From Spirochaetaceae bacterium (GTDB lineage: Bacteria > Spirochaetota > Spirochaetia > Treponematales > Treponemataceae), in the NCBI GenBank assembly GCA_017936665.1, contig JAGBFB010000021.1, forward strand, positions 29,279 through 93,278: a DNA stretch of 64,000 nt, read 5' to 3'. The notes under the pieces were generated by a model. The model had not been told where the DNA came from, did no database searches, and was given only the letters and a program-made list of their open reading frames with translations. Position 1 is the stretch's first letter, and every line of letters starts with the position of its first letter. A program made the translations under genes and the position numbers. Of the stretch, positions 49,116 to 58,887 are shown piece after piece.

Positions 49116-50603
49116 ATGGTAGGAACATTTTGGTCGCTAGTTCCAGCAATCGTTGCTATTGCTCTAGCGTTGATTACAAAAGAAGTTTATTCTTCACTTT
49201 TTATCGGAATTATTATTGGTGGTGTGTTTTATTCAGGACTTTCATTTACTGGATTTTTTACACACGTTTTTCAAGATGGATTTATAGCTCAACTTTCAGA
49301 TAGTTATAATGTAGGTATCTTGCTTTTCCTTGTAGTTTTAGGAATCATGGTTGCTTTAATGAACAAAGCTGGTGGTTCTGCTGCATTCGGTAACTGGGCA
49401 AAAAAACATATTAAATCAAAAGTTGGTGCTCAAATTGCAACAATCTGTCTTGGTGTTATGATTTTTATTGATGACTATTTTAACTGTTTAACTGTTGGTA
49501 GCGTTATGCGTCCAGTTACAGATAAATACAAAGTTTCAAGAGAAAAATTAGCATACCTTATTGATGCAACTGCTGCTCCTGTTTGTATTATTGCTCCTAT
49601 TTCTTCTTGGGCTGCCGCTGTTTCAGGATTCGTTACTGAAGGCGAAAATGGACTTGCACTTTTTATCAAAGCAATTCCTTTTAACTTTTACGCTCTTCTT
49701 ACAATCGTAATGATGTTGACCTTGGTTTTAATGAAAACTGAATATGGTAAAATGTCTAAGTATGAAAAAGCACTACAAGTAATGAGCGATGTAGATGAAT
49801 CAATTGAAAAACCAATCGGAAACGGGAAAGTTATCGATCTTGTTTTTCCTATTATTGTTTTGATTGTAATGTGTACTCTAGGAATGATTTATTCAGGTGG
49901 ATTCTTTACAGAAGGCGAAACTCAATGGGATTTTGTAAACGCATTTGCAAATTCAGATGCTTCTGTTGGTCTTGTTTTAGGTTCCTTTGCAACTTTAATA
50001 ATAACAATTTTAGTTTATGTAATTAGAAGAGTTCTTCCTTTCAAAGAATGTATGTCTTGTGTTCCAGATGGATTTAAGGCAATGGTTCCTGCAATCATCA
50101 TTTTATCACTTGCATGGACTCTTAAAGCAATGACTGATAGTCTTGGAGCAAAAGATTTTGTTGCTGGTTTGGTAAGTGGAAGTGCAGCAGGATTTATGAA
50201 CTTCTTGCCTGCAATTATCTTCCTTATTGCTTGTGGCTTAGCATTTGCAACTGGAACTTCTTGGGGAACATTTGGTATTCTAATTCCTATTTGTATCGCA
50301 GTTTTCCCAGATGCATCAGATACATTAAGAGTTATTTCAATTTCTGCTTGTATGGCAGGTGCTGTTTGTGGAGACCACTGTTCACCAATTTCAGATACAA
50401 CAATTATGGCAAGTGCTGGGGCCCAATGTGACCACGTAAAACACGTTGAAACTCAGTTGCCTTATGCCTTAACAATTGCTGTAATTTCTTTTGTAACATA
50501 CATTGTTGCAGGATTTACAAAGTCTGCTGTAATTTCTTTGATTTTTGGTATTGCAGCAACAATCGGATTTATTTACTTTATGAAAAAGCGTAATACAAAA
50601 TAA
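49116..50603 (+). CDS. NhaC-family Na+/H+ (or related) antiporter
   Basis: 495 residues with about twelve membrane segments. The family signature is near residue 425: GDHCSPISDTTIMASAGAQC, together with GIMVALMNKAGGSAAFG near residue 75 and FIDDYFNCLTVGSVMRPVTD near residue 115. NhaC-type members exchange Na+ for H+ or organic acids such as malate/lactate; which one applies cannot be told. AGGAGA lies 13 bases before the ATG. Confidence 0.88.
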   Translation: MVGTFWSLVPAIVAIALALITKEVYSSLFIGIIIGGVFYSGLSFTGFFTHVFQDGFIAQLSDSYNVGILLFLVVLGIMVALMNKAGGSAAFGNWAKKHIKSKVGAQIATICLGVMIFIDDYFNCLTVGSVMRPVTDKYKVSREKLAYLIDATAAPVCIIAPISSWAAAVSGFVTEGENGLALFIKAIPFNFYALLTIVMMLTLVLMKTEYGKMSKYEKALQVMSDVDESIEKPIGNGKVIDLVFPIIVLIVMCTLGMIYSGGFFTEGETQWDFVNAFANSDASVGLVLGSFATLIITILVYVIRRVLPFKECMSCVPDGFKAMVPAIIILSLAWTLKAMTDSLGAKDFVAGLVSGSAAGFMNFLPAIIFLIACGLAFATGTSWGTFGILIPICIAVFPDASDTLRVISISACMAGAVCGDHCSPISDTTIMASAGAQCDHVKHVETQLPYALTIAVISFVTYIVAGFTKSAVISLIFGIAATIGFIYFMKKRNTK

Positions 50604-50625
50604 TTGTGTTACGAAAAAATATTTA

Positions 50626-50654
50626 TTTAGGTTACTTTTTTAAAGTAACCTAAA
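50626..50654. other. Perfect 13-bp hairpin just upstream of a ribosome-binding site
   Basis: TTTAGGTTACTTT / AAAGTAACCTAAA with a TTT loop. It ends 3-4 bases before GGAGG of the gene at 50670. It lacks a T run, so it may stabilise the 5' end of that message or act as an operator instead of a terminator. Confidence 0.6.
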
Positions 50655-50669
50655 TATGGAGGATTTATA

Positions 50670-51044
50670 GTGAAAAAATTATTTTTAGTTACATTGATTT
50701 TAGCAATGTTTACAGTTGGTGCTTTTGCTATCGACAAAGGTGATTTTCCTACAGGTTCATGGATTGATGAAAACTGGAACGGAGAATGGTTCTTTAGTGT
50801 GGAATCTATTCAATTAAAAGATTCTGTTACAGGTGAAGTTATTTTTAATTTTACAGATGATGTAATTTCAAACTTCAAACTTACACCTTCAACAAAAGGT
50901 TTGGAATTAAAATTTGACTGTGAACAAACAAATCGTTCTTATACTTTCAAAAAAACATTAACTTTAAGTACAGACTTGGAACTTACAGTTGAACCTATGG
51001 GAACTGATGTTGTTTATACAACAAACATTAAATTCAAAAAATAA
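50670..51044 (+). CDS. Small secreted protein
   Basis: 124 residues with a classical signal peptide (KKLFLVTLILAMFTVGAFA, cleavage before IDKGDF), leaving a ~104-residue beta-rich domain with no cysteine pair and no known family. Asp/Lys-rich; the codons resemble those of expressed genes. GTG start with GGAGG 8 bases upstream. It is monocistronic, between a hairpin at 50626 and a terminator at 51064. Confidence 0.65.
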   Translation: MKKLFLVTLILAMFTVGAFAIDKGDFPTGSWIDENWNGEWFFSVESIQLKDSVTGEVIFNFTDDVISNFKLTPSTKGLELKFDCEQTNRSYTFKKTLTLSTDLELTVEPMGTDVVYTTNIKFKK

Positions 51045-51063
51045 GTTGTAAATTTTTTGATAT

Positions 51064-51127
51064 AAAAAAAAGCGACGGTCTAAAAACTAATTCAGGATGA
51101 ATAAAGTTTAGACTGTCGCTTTTTTTT
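51064..51127. terminator. Strong bidirectional terminator
   Basis: AAAAAAAAGCGACGGTCTAAA pairs with TTTAGACTGTCGCTTTTTTT (one G-U pair) around a 22-base loop. Confidence 0.9.
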
Positions 51128-51145
51128 GTTTGAAGAATGTTTGTT

Positions 51146-52156
51146 TTACAGAACAGTTCTTCTTATTGCTTCTTTGTCATAAATTGAAAGTACCAAAATA
51201 GAATTTCTTGGAACTACATAAGGAATTGTTAACAATCCTCCTGGATGCATAATTGAAGCAATTTGATATCTTTCATCTTCTGGAGTGATTACTTCAAGTT
51301 TAATTTGAAGTGCATAGGCATATTCAGGAAGTTCTTCTGTAAAGATTCCGTAAACTTCTTCATCAGTAGAATTTTCTGGATAAGCAAGTACAGCACTTAC
51401 TCTTGAATATGTATCAACCCAAGAACCATCATTTGGAATTTGTGATACAACTGTTCCAGGTTTTTCACCTTTTTCAATTGGGCGTGATGTAAATTCAAAT
51501 ACAACCTTACTTCTATTCATTTGTAAAAGTGTATCATTTATTGATAATCCTACAAGATTTGGAACTTTTGCTTTTTCGTGTTCAGGACCACGGCTAACAA
51601 CTAATTTAAGTTTAATTGGCTCTGAGATATTTGTATCTGCTGGTGGTTCTTGTGCAATAATTGTTCCTGCTTCGGCTGTGTTGTATTCGTACATAACAGG
51701 TTCATCAAGTACAATTAAAGCCTTTACTGAAGAAGTAAACAAAGACTGAAGATGCATTTTTACATCGTCAAGTTTTTGTCCAACAAAATTTTCTACTCGG
51801 TCAATAACAACACCACGGCTCACAACCAAGTCAATTCTTTTACCTGCTTTAACAATTGTTCCAGGTTTTGGATTTTGTTCAAGAACTCTTCCTTTTTCAT
51901 CAGGTGAATTTGAATATCTAAGTTGAATACGAGGATAAAGTTCTTTTACTTCCATATCAAGACAGGCTGTTGTAAATTCTTTTCCAACTACATCAGGAAC
52001 CATAACTTCTTCTGAACCTTTTACAGAAAGAAAGAAAACTCCGACTGTAATAATTCCCATCAAAATAATCAATCCAATTGAAAGAATCAACAAGGATTTT
52101 CCGTTGGATTGTAAAGATTCTAAAAAGTCTTGAAAATCATTCCATAAATTTTTCAT
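51146..52156 (-). CDS. Membrane-anchored triple-PASTA protein
   Basis: 336 residues. A short cytoplasmic N-terminus is followed by one membrane helix (LLILSIGLIILMGIITVGVF) and three consecutive PASTA units: VMVPDVVGKEFTTACLDM, the degenerate VENFVGQKLDDVKMHLQ, and AKVPNLVGLSINDTLLQM. A C-terminal domain of unknown fold follows. PASTA domains bind peptidoglycan fragments or beta-lactams; here they occur without a Ser/Thr kinase. It is the third gene of a def-fmt-PASTA cluster. Confidence 0.88.
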   Translation of the reverse strand: MKNLWNDFQDFLESLQSNGKSLLILSIGLIILMGIITVGVFFLSVKGSEEVMVPDVVGKEFTTACLDMEVKELYPRIQLRYSNSPDEKGRVLEQNPKPGTIVKAGKRIDLVVSRGVVIDRVENFVGQKLDDVKMHLQSLFTSSVKALIVLDEPVMYEYNTAEAGTIIAQEPPADTNISEPIKLKLVVSRGPEHEKAKVPNLVGLSINDTLLQMNRSKVVFEFTSRPIEKGEKPGTVVSQIPNDGSWVDTYSRVSAVLAYPENSTDEEVYGIFTEELPEYAYALQIKLEVITPEDERYQIASIMHPGGLLTIPYVVPRNSILVLSIYDKEAIRRTVL

Positions 52157-52175
52157 AACGACCTCATTTTAACAT

Positions 52176-53189
52176 TTATTGTCCACAGATACAATCACAA
52201 AATTGCTTTGAACCATTTATAAAATCTTTCCAGTTCATTGCTTTTTTTGCATGCCATTGTAAATTTTTAAGTACTAAAATACCATTTCCAGTTTGCACTA
52301 AAATACCACAAGATTTATCGATTCCCAAAACTGTTCCAGGAATTTTTCCAGTGATGCTAGAAAGTTTTTGAACAGAACCATCAGCAACTGTAATATTTGT
52401 ACTTTCGATTTTGCTTTCATCAAAAATTGAACAAGAGTGAATTTTTAAGATGTTTTCTCCAACTTTTGTAAATGTACCTGGCCAAGGGTAAAATGCTCTG
52501 ATTTTTGCATCAATTTCTTTGGCACTTTTTGACCAATCAATTTTTCCATCTTCTTTTTCTAGCATTCTACAATAAGTTGCTTGGCTTTCATCTTGTGGAA
52601 TTGGTTTTTCAGTTTTTGTTTCTATTTGATTTAAAACTTCTAAAAATAATTTTCCACCTTGAGAAGCAGCCTTATTTAATATAGTTTCTGAGTTATCATC
52701 TTCTTGGATAACAAGTTCTTTTTGTAAAAGAATATCACCTGCATCCATCTGTTGAACAAGACGCTGAATTGTAATTCCTGTAATTTTATCTTGATTCAAA
52801 ATTGATGCGGGAACAGGAGCACATCCCCGATATTTTGGTAAAAGTGAAGGATGAAGATTTATTGCTCCTAGAGGGAAAAGTTCCAAAAATTTTGGTCCAA
52901 ATATTTTTCCGTAGGCAAAGCAAACTAGAATATCAGGATTTAAACTTGAAATTTTTTCTCTTACAGAAGCATCTAATTTTTCTGGAGTTAGAATTTCTAC
53001 TGATTTCCCCTGTGATTGAAAATCCCGAGCTACCATTTCTACAGGAGTTGGAATTAAATCTCCTTTTCTGCCTTTCATTGATGGAGGATTTGTGATAACT
53101 GCTACAATTTCGTGAGTTTCACTTTCAAAAAGTTTTTTTAAGGGAATTGATGCAATTTCGGGGCTTCCACAATAAACAATTCTTAGCAC
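52176..53189 (-). CDS. fmt: Methionyl-tRNA formyltransferase
   Basis: It formylates Met on initiator tRNA. The 337 residues include YCGSPEIASIPLKKL at the N-terminus and the catalytic region LHPSLLPKYRGCAPVPASIL (Asn/His-SLLPKYRG motif), plus LVQQMDAGDILLQ. A C-terminal OB-type domain binds tRNA. It is slightly long for the family. It is six bases downstream of def. Confidence 0.94.
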   Translation of the reverse strand: MLRIVYCGSPEIASIPLKKLFESETHEIVAVITNPPSMKGRKGDLIPTPVEMVARDFQSQGKSVEILTPEKLDASVREKISSLNPDILVCFAYGKIFGPKFLELFPLGAINLHPSLLPKYRGCAPVPASILNQDKITGITIQRLVQQMDAGDILLQKELVIQEDDNSETILNKAASQGGKLFLEVLNQIETKTEKPIPQDESQATYCRMLEKEDGKIDWSKSAKEIDAKIRAFYPWPGTFTKVGENILKIHSCSIFDESKIESTNITVADGSVQKLSSITGKIPGTVLGIDKSCGILVQTGNGILVLKNLQWHAKKAMNWKDFINGSKQFCDCICGQ

Positions 53190-53195
53190 TTAAAA

Positions 53196-53753
53196 TTATC
53201 CTTTATTAGAAAATTTTGCGGCGAGTTTGGCAGCTTTCTTTGCTTTTAATCTTTCTTTTTCGGCTTTGCGAGCTTCTCGGCGCTTAAAAGTTTCGATAAT
53301 TCGTTGTTTTGTTTCTTCATCGCCTCTATCGATATACAAAAATCCATCTAAGTGGTCATATTCATGTTGAATAATACGAGCTAAAAGACCATCTGCATCT
53401 AGCGTAAAAGATTTTCCGTTTTCGTTTAATGCTTGAACAGTAACTTTTGCAGGACGAATAATTTTTTCGTAAGCCTTTGGAATTGAAAGACAGCCTTCTT
53501 CATATTCGCAAGTTTCTGTGGATGTTGCAATAATCTGTGGATTGATAAAAACTCGTTTTATATTATCATCAGCTTCTAAAACAAAAAGACGCAAAAGTTT
53601 TCCAACTTGTGGGGCAGCAAGACCAACACCTTCGGCAGCATCCATAGTTTCAAACATTTCGTTTATTAATGTGCGTATTTCATCATTTACTTCTTTTACA
53701 GGTTCAGATTTCTGTCTAAGAAGTTCGTTATCTAATTTAATTATTTCTAGCAT
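53196..53753 (-). CDS. def: Peptide deformylase
   Basis: It removes the N-formyl group from nascent proteins. The three motifs are intact: GVGLAAPQVG, EGCLSIP and QHEYDHLDG with the HExxH metal ligands. The 185-residue product has a Lys/Ala/Arg-rich C-terminal tail of about 30 residues that probably contacts the ribosome. It is first in the def-fmt-PASTA cluster. Confidence 0.95.
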   Translation of the reverse strand: MLEIIKLDNELLRQKSEPVKEVNDEIRTLINEMFETMDAAEGVGLAAPQVGKLLRLFVLEADDNIKRVFINPQIIATSTETCEYEEGCLSIPKAYEKIIRPAKVTVQALNENGKSFTLDADGLLARIIQHEYDHLDGFLYIDRGDEETKQRIIETFKRREARKAEKERLKAKKAAKLAAKFSNKG

Positions 53754-53836
53754 AGTTAAAATTTACCACACCTAGAGTTTATATTCAAGGGATTATCTAC
53801 TAGACAAAATTTGATAAAAAGGGTACTAATTAATAT

Positions 53837-54403
53837 ATGCATAATTCAGATAAAAGTAACAAAATTTATTCACAGTATATTGCTAAAGAACTTCTTGATT
53901 CCCTTGCTGTTTTTTTGGAATCAACAGATAAAGATGAAATTGTAAAAAATGCAATGGTGATTGCACAAGAGTTTGGAGGTTCAAAAGATATTGCAATTTT
54001 GATTTCAGGTAGTGAAGATGAAAAATCAGAAGCAGAATCAAAATTGCTCATGCATTTTCATAACAACTTAAAACTTCTTGTTCAAAAAACTTGGGTTGAA
54101 AAAAGTGATGAAACTATAAAAGAACAACTTCTTGTTAAATTAGATACAATCTGTAATGAATTGTCAGAAAAACAATATTCACAATCTTATTCTCTTGTTT
54201 TACAAGTTTTAAATGACGCAGTTTTACTTATGTTTGGTGCTGTTGCAAAAAGTGATGACTTTGCTGAATATGCGCTCAGAATTGATCCAGGTTTTGGAAC
54301 ATTCTGGTGGTTTTTGCATAGTTTACCTAAAGAACAAAATTGGTCAACAGAAAAAGTAAAAATTGCATTAGTTTTAGGAATGTACTTTTTAGCAAATTAT
54401 TAA
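53837..54403 (+). CDS. Uncharacterised helical protein upstream of proA
   Basis: 188 residues, acidic and mostly helical (AKELLDSLAVFLESTDKDEI; SYSLVLQVLNDAVLLMFG), ending GTFWWFLHSLPKEQNWSTEK then VKIALVLGMYFLANY. No family recognised. TAGACA-N17-TACTAA ends 7 bases before the ATG, with no Shine-Dalgarno. It is 22 bases before proA and shares its strand, so it may head the proline operon, but a metabolic link is not shown. Confidence 0.5.
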   Translation: MHNSDKSNKIYSQYIAKELLDSLAVFLESTDKDEIVKNAMVIAQEFGGSKDIAILISGSEDEKSEAESKLLMHFHNNLKLLVQKTWVEKSDETIKEQLLVKLDTICNELSEKQYSQSYSLVLQVLNDAVLLMFGAVAKSDDFAEYALRIDPGFGTFWWFLHSLPKEQNWSTEKVKIALVLGMYFLANY

Positions 54404-54425
54404 TATTCACATACAGAGGCAGAAT

Positions 54426-55703
54426 ATGGATTTATCCCAAGTATTTGTAAGCTTAAGAAGTGGTGCGAATAAACTTTCACAGTTGAATGCAAGCCAAAAA
54501 AACTTAGGATTGCTTTCTGCTGCTTCTTCAATAGACAAAAATCGAAAATCAATTTTAGATGCAAACGCTATTGATGTGGAACTTTCTCGCCAAAAAGGTG
54601 TTTCAGAAAGTTTAGTTGATAGACTTGCTCTTGATGATAAACGCATCGACGGAATTATCGAAAGTATAAAAATCGTAGCTCAATCAGAAGACCCGATTGG
54701 TTCAGAAATTGCAGGTTGGAAAACTCCTGAAGGATTATCAATTAGACAAGTGCGTGTTCCTCTTGGAGTAGCTGCGATTATTTATGAATCTCGCCCAAAT
54801 GTTACAGCAGATGCCTTTGCTCTTGCTTACAAAAGTGGAAATTCAATTTTGCTTAGAGGTAGTTCTTCGGCTTTAAATTCAAATCGTGCAATTGTAAAAG
54901 CAATTAAAGAAGGCTTAGAAAAGGCTTTTGATAAAAATAATGTAAATCAAGGAATTCCAGAAGCGATTGCTCTTGCAGATTCTGGGGATCGAAGTGAAGT
55001 TGACGAAATTTTATCTGCAAAAGGTTTTGTTGATGTAGTTCTTCCTCGAGGTGGTGCAAACTTAATTAAAATGGTTGTAGAAAAAGCAACTGTTCCTGTA
55101 ATTGAAACTGGTAGTGGAGTTTGCCATATTTTTATAGATGAAACTGCTGATATTCAAAAAGCTGTTTTGATTGCAGAAAACGCAAAACTTCAACGCCCTG
55201 GAGTTTGTAACGCCATGGAAACTCTTTTGGTTCACAAAAATATCGCTAGTGAATTTTTGCCTGAACTAGAAAAGAAATTTGCAAAAAGAGCAGAACTTCG
55301 TTGTTGTCCAGTAAGTTATCAAATTCTTAGCAAAACTGATTCAAAAGAAAAAGTAAAACTTGCTACAGATGATGATTATGGCTTTGAGTTTTTAGATAAT
55401 ATTTTAGCAATCAAAGTTGTAGAAAATATTGAACAAGCAATTTTGCATATCAATTCTCATAACACAAAACATTCAGAAGCAATTATTACTCAAAACATTA
55501 GTAATGCAAAAAAATTCCAATCAGAAATTGATGCTTCTAGTGTTTATGTAAATGCTTCAACTCGCTTTACAGACGGTGGAGTTTTTGGTTTTGGTGCAGA
55601 ATTGGGAATTAGTACTCAAAAATTCCATGTAAGAGGTCCTATGGGATTAACTTCACTTACAACAACAAAATATCTTATTGATGGAGAGGGTCATACTCGA
55701 TAA
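54426..55703 (+). CDS. proA: Glutamate-5-semialdehyde dehydrogenase (gamma-glutamyl phosphate reductase)
   Basis: Second step of proline synthesis, NADPH-dependent. The 425 residues include VPLGVAAIIYESRPNVTADA, LLRGSSSALNSNRAIV and the catalytic cysteine in LQRPGVCNAMETLLV, with TRFTDGGVFGFGAELGIST near the C-terminus. AGAGG precedes the ATG. Gene order proA-proB-proC. Confidence 0.96.
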   Translation: MDLSQVFVSLRSGANKLSQLNASQKNLGLLSAASSIDKNRKSILDANAIDVELSRQKGVSESLVDRLALDDKRIDGIIESIKIVAQSEDPIGSEIAGWKTPEGLSIRQVRVPLGVAAIIYESRPNVTADAFALAYKSGNSILLRGSSSALNSNRAIVKAIKEGLEKAFDKNNVNQGIPEAIALADSGDRSEVDEILSAKGFVDVVLPRGGANLIKMVVEKATVPVIETGSGVCHIFIDETADIQKAVLIAENAKLQRPGVCNAMETLLVHKNIASEFLPELEKKFAKRAELRCCPVSYQILSKTDSKEKVKLATDDDYGFEFLDNILAIKVVENIEQAILHINSHNTKHSEAIITQNISNAKKFQSEIDASSVYVNASTRFTDGGVFGFGAELGISTQKFHVRGPMGLTSLTTTKYLIDGEGHTR

Positions 55704-55723
55704 TTAAGAGTTTGCAAATATAT

Positions 55724-56524
55724 ATGGAAAATTCTATAAAAGAAGTTTTTAATGATGCTAGAAAAATCGTAATAAAAATTGGTTCAAATACTCTTGCAAA
55801 AGAAGACGGAAAAATCAATTTAGATTTTATGAATGAATTGGCAAGACAATGTTCATCTTTGATTCAACAAGGAAAACAAATTGTTCTTGTTTCTTCTGGT
55901 GCTCAGGTTGCAGGTGTTTCAACTATCGATAGATGGGCAAGAAAAAAGGATATTCACTATAGACAAGCTCTTTGTGCTATCGGTCAAGTTGAGTTAATGG
56001 ATAATTGGCGTAAAGTTTTTTCACAATTTGGTTACCACATTGGACAACTTTTACTTACAAAAGAAGATTTTTTAGACCCTCACAGAACTTTGAATATGCG
56101 AAACACTTTGTTTACTTTGGTAGATGAAGGTGTTATTCCTATCATTAATGAAAATGACTCTGTTACTTTTGATGAAATCAGTATTGGTGATAACGATAAC
56201 TTAAGTGCATTAACAGCAATTCTTTGGAGTGCCGATTTACTTATTCTTTTTAGTGATATTGATGGAGTTTACACAGATAATCCTAAATCAAATCCTGATG
56301 CAAAACTTGTAGAATTAGTTGATGATGTAGAAACTTTAAAGAAAAATATTGTCATTGGCGAAACAAATTCTTTTGGAACAGGTGGAATTGCAACAAAACT
56401 TGAAGCCGCAGTTAGAGTCACAGAATATGGTATTCCAATGATTTTAGCCAATGGTTCACATCATAATGTTTTGCAAAATCTTTTTGACGGAACTGAAAAG
56501 GCAACTTTATTTTTAGGAAAGTAA
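55724..56524 (+). CDS. proB: Glutamate 5-kinase (without PUA domain)
   Basis: First step of proline synthesis: phosphorylates glutamate. An amino-acid kinase fold with KIVIKIGSNTLA, IVLVSSGAQVAGV, IINENDSVTFDE and GDNDNLSALTA. At 266 residues it lacks the C-terminal PUA domain of E. coli ProB, a shorter form known in other bacteria. ATG 55724 is preferred to the in-frame TTG four codons earlier; neither has a strong Shine-Dalgarno. Confidence 0.94.
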   Translation: MENSIKEVFNDARKIVIKIGSNTLAKEDGKINLDFMNELARQCSSLIQQGKQIVLVSSGAQVAGVSTIDRWARKKDIHYRQALCAIGQVELMDNWRKVFSQFGYHIGQLLLTKEDFLDPHRTLNMRNTLFTLVDEGVIPIINENDSVTFDEISIGDNDNLSALTAILWSADLLILFSDIDGVYTDNPKSNPDAKLVELVDDVETLKKNIVIGETNSFGTGGIATKLEAAVRVTEYGIPMILANGSHHNVLQNLFDGTEKATLFLGK

Positions 56525-56557
56525 TTTTTTACATGAAAGGTTTTACGGAGGCGTTTT

Positions 56558-57418
56558 ATGAATAAAGATTTTTTGATTGGTTGTATCGGTTGTGGAATGA
56601 TGGGAGGTGCTTTAATAAAAGCAATCTCTCAAAAAGTTGGTGGAAATAAAATTTTACTTTCTGATGGTGATGTTGAAAAAGCAAAACAACTTGCTTTGGA
56701 AATTGGTGCTAGTGTTGCATCTTCAAATGACCAAATTGTCAAAAAATGTTCTCATGTAATTATTGCTGTAAAACCTGCTTTTTTTTCTTCTGTTTTGGAA
56801 CAAATAAAAGATTCTTATAATGAAAGATTTAATTCTAATGAAAAAAATGAATTACCTGTAATAATTTCTATTATGGCAGGTTTTAGTATCGAAAAAATTA
56901 TAGAAATGTCAAATAATGCAGGACTTTCTGGAGGCTTGCAAAAAATTATTCGTCTTATGCCAAATCTTCCTGCCACTGTTTCTGAAGGTATGATTGCTTT
57001 GTGCGTAGAAGAAAAAACTTCTGCTGAACTTACAGAAGAAGTTACTTTTGTAAAAGATATTCTTTCTAAGGCAGGAAAAGTTGAACAAGTTCCTGAAAAA
57101 TTAATGGATGCAGTTACTGCTATAAGTGGTTCTGGACCTGCTTATGGGTTTATGTTTATAGAAGCTCTAGCAGATGCCGCAGTTTCTTTTGGAATGCCTC
57201 GGAATCAAGCCTATATTTATGCTTCTCAAACTTTGAAAGGTGCTGCTCAAATGGTTTTAGAAACTGGAGATCATCCTGCAAAATTAAAAGACGCTGTTTG
57301 CTCTCCTGCAGGAACAACTATCGAAGCAGTAAAAATTCTTGAACAAAAATCTTTTAAATCTGCTATAATAGAAGGTGCAGAAGCGGCTTACAAAAAATCC
57401 ATAGAATTAGGTAAGTAA
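56558..57418 (+). CDS. proC: Pyrroline-5-carboxylate reductase
   Basis: Last step of proline synthesis. The 286 residues have an N-terminal NAD(P)-binding GCIGCGMMGGALIKA and the conserved C-terminal AVTAISGSGPAYGFMFIEAL and DAVCSPAGTTIEAVKILE blocks. ACGGAGG lies before the ATG. It follows proB by 33 bases, completing a full glutamate-to-proline operon. Confidence 0.95.
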   Translation: MNKDFLIGCIGCGMMGGALIKAISQKVGGNKILLSDGDVEKAKQLALEIGASVASSNDQIVKKCSHVIIAVKPAFFSSVLEQIKDSYNERFNSNEKNELPVIISIMAGFSIEKIIEMSNNAGLSGGLQKIIRLMPNLPATVSEGMIALCVEEKTSAELTEEVTFVKDILSKAGKVEQVPEKLMDAVTAISGSGPAYGFMFIEALADAAVSFGMPRNQAYIYASQTLKGAAQMVLETGDHPAKLKDAVCSPAGTTIEAVKILEQKSFKSAIIEGAEAAYKKSIELGK

Positions 57419-57519
57419 TTTTTTTTATAAAAATTTGTTTACTAAACATAAAATGTAGTCGATGATTGAAGTAGCCGAATAGTTGTAAAATCAATTAGTA
57501 GTGTTTTTGGAGAGACAAC

Positions 57520-58824
57520 ATGAAAAAATTTAGGTTTTTAGGAATTTCCCTAGGTCTTTTATTTATTGTTGCTAGTTTTATTTCTTTATTCTTTAAATTA
57601 TGGATACTTTCTTGCATTCTTTCTTTTTTAGGTGCTTTAATAATTTCAATTTCATACATAAAATTTGTAAAATCTTTAAATAAAATTACTGAATCTGAAA
57701 ATCAAATTGCTTTAGGAAATTTAACAGCTGATGTTTTAGAAAATAACGAAGTTACTGCAACTCGTGAAGTTCTACAAGGAACAGTAAATAATTTTGAAAA
57801 AATAATTTCTTTACAAAAACATATTTCAAAAGAATTTATTGAAATTTCAGAAAATCTTTCATCAACTATAGAAAATAAAAGCAGTTTAACAAATGAAATA
57901 AACACAATTTTATCGTCAATTTTGAAAAATCTAAAAGAAATTAATAATTTGATTAGTAAAACAAATATGCTTTCTGTTGGTATTAGTGGTGATATAGAAA
58001 TGTTAGATTCTCAAATTGCTACACAAGTTACTATGATAGATAATTCATCAGAAGCTTTACATGAGATGTCTTCTACAATTAATCAATTAGATAAACTTTC
58101 AGCAGAAACTAACAGAAGTGCAGAATTATTGCTTAGTCTTTCAAATGCAGGTAAAGATGCTGTAGAAAGTTCATCATCTCAAATTGAAGAAATCGAAAAC
58201 CAAGCAAATAAGATTGAAGAGATGGTACATGTAATTGGTAAAATTTCTGAACAAACAAGTATTCTTGCAATGAATGCTGAAATAGAAGCAGCTCATGCAG
58301 GGGATGTGGGTAAAGGTTTCGCTGTTGTTGCAGACGAAGTAAGAAAACTTGCAGAAGATTCTGCTATAAGTTCAAGAGAAATTGGTGTTTTTGTAAACGG
58401 AATAATTGAACTTATTCAGAATGCAAGTGAAGCAAGTGCAAAAACCACCGACGCTTTTAGTCAAATCGATGAAAACATAAATGGTGTTTGTAACGGAGTT
58501 GATGAAATTACAAAAGCCTTGACTATTACAAATCAGCGAAGTCATGGATTGTTACAAAATATTCAGTTAGTAAGAGATATTTCTGAAATAATAAGTACAA
58601 GTTCTCAAGATGTTTTTCAAAATGCTTCTCAAATTTCAGAGTGTATGAATAAAATTAGGAATATAAGTAATGAAATTGAACGAGAAACAAATGATGATAA
58701 ATCAAACTTAAATCAAATATATGAAACTTTGGAATCTACAAAATCTGGATTAACAAATATCTGTGAGCTTTCTAAAAAATTAGAAGAAAGTTCTTCTGAC
58801 TATATTATTTTTGATCATCCATAA
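57520..58824 (+). CDS. Methyl-accepting chemotaxis-like protein without a periplasmic sensor
   Basis: 434 residues. Two adjacent N-terminal membrane helices (~7-55) are separated by only a few residues, so no periplasmic ligand domain is possible. A long coiled coil follows, with the receptor hairpin tip INLAMNAEIEAAHAG-like (ISEQTSILAMNAEIEAAHAG) and GKGFAVVADEVRKLAEDSA. It could sense a membrane or cytoplasmic state and signal through CheA/CheW, which are not in the window. Confidence 0.85.
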   Translation: MKKFRFLGISLGLLFIVASFISLFFKLWILSCILSFLGALIISISYIKFVKSLNKITESENQIALGNLTADVLENNEVTATREVLQGTVNNFEKIISLQKHISKEFIEISENLSSTIENKSSLTNEINTILSSILKNLKEINNLISKTNMLSVGISGDIEMLDSQIATQVTMIDNSSEALHEMSSTINQLDKLSAETNRSAELLLSLSNAGKDAVESSSSQIEEIENQANKIEEMVHVIGKISEQTSILAMNAEIEAAHAGDVGKGFAVVADEVRKLAEDSAISSREIGVFVNGIIELIQNASEASAKTTDAFSQIDENINGVCNGVDEITKALTITNQRSHGLLQNIQLVRDISEIISTSSQDVFQNASQISECMNKIRNISNEIERETNDDKSNLNQIYETLESTKSGLTNICELSKKLEESSSDYIIFDHP

Positions 58825-58887
58825 TTTACTCAATTAGATAATCTTTAATTATTGCATTTATTTTTTACTCTTAGTATACTCTCATTT

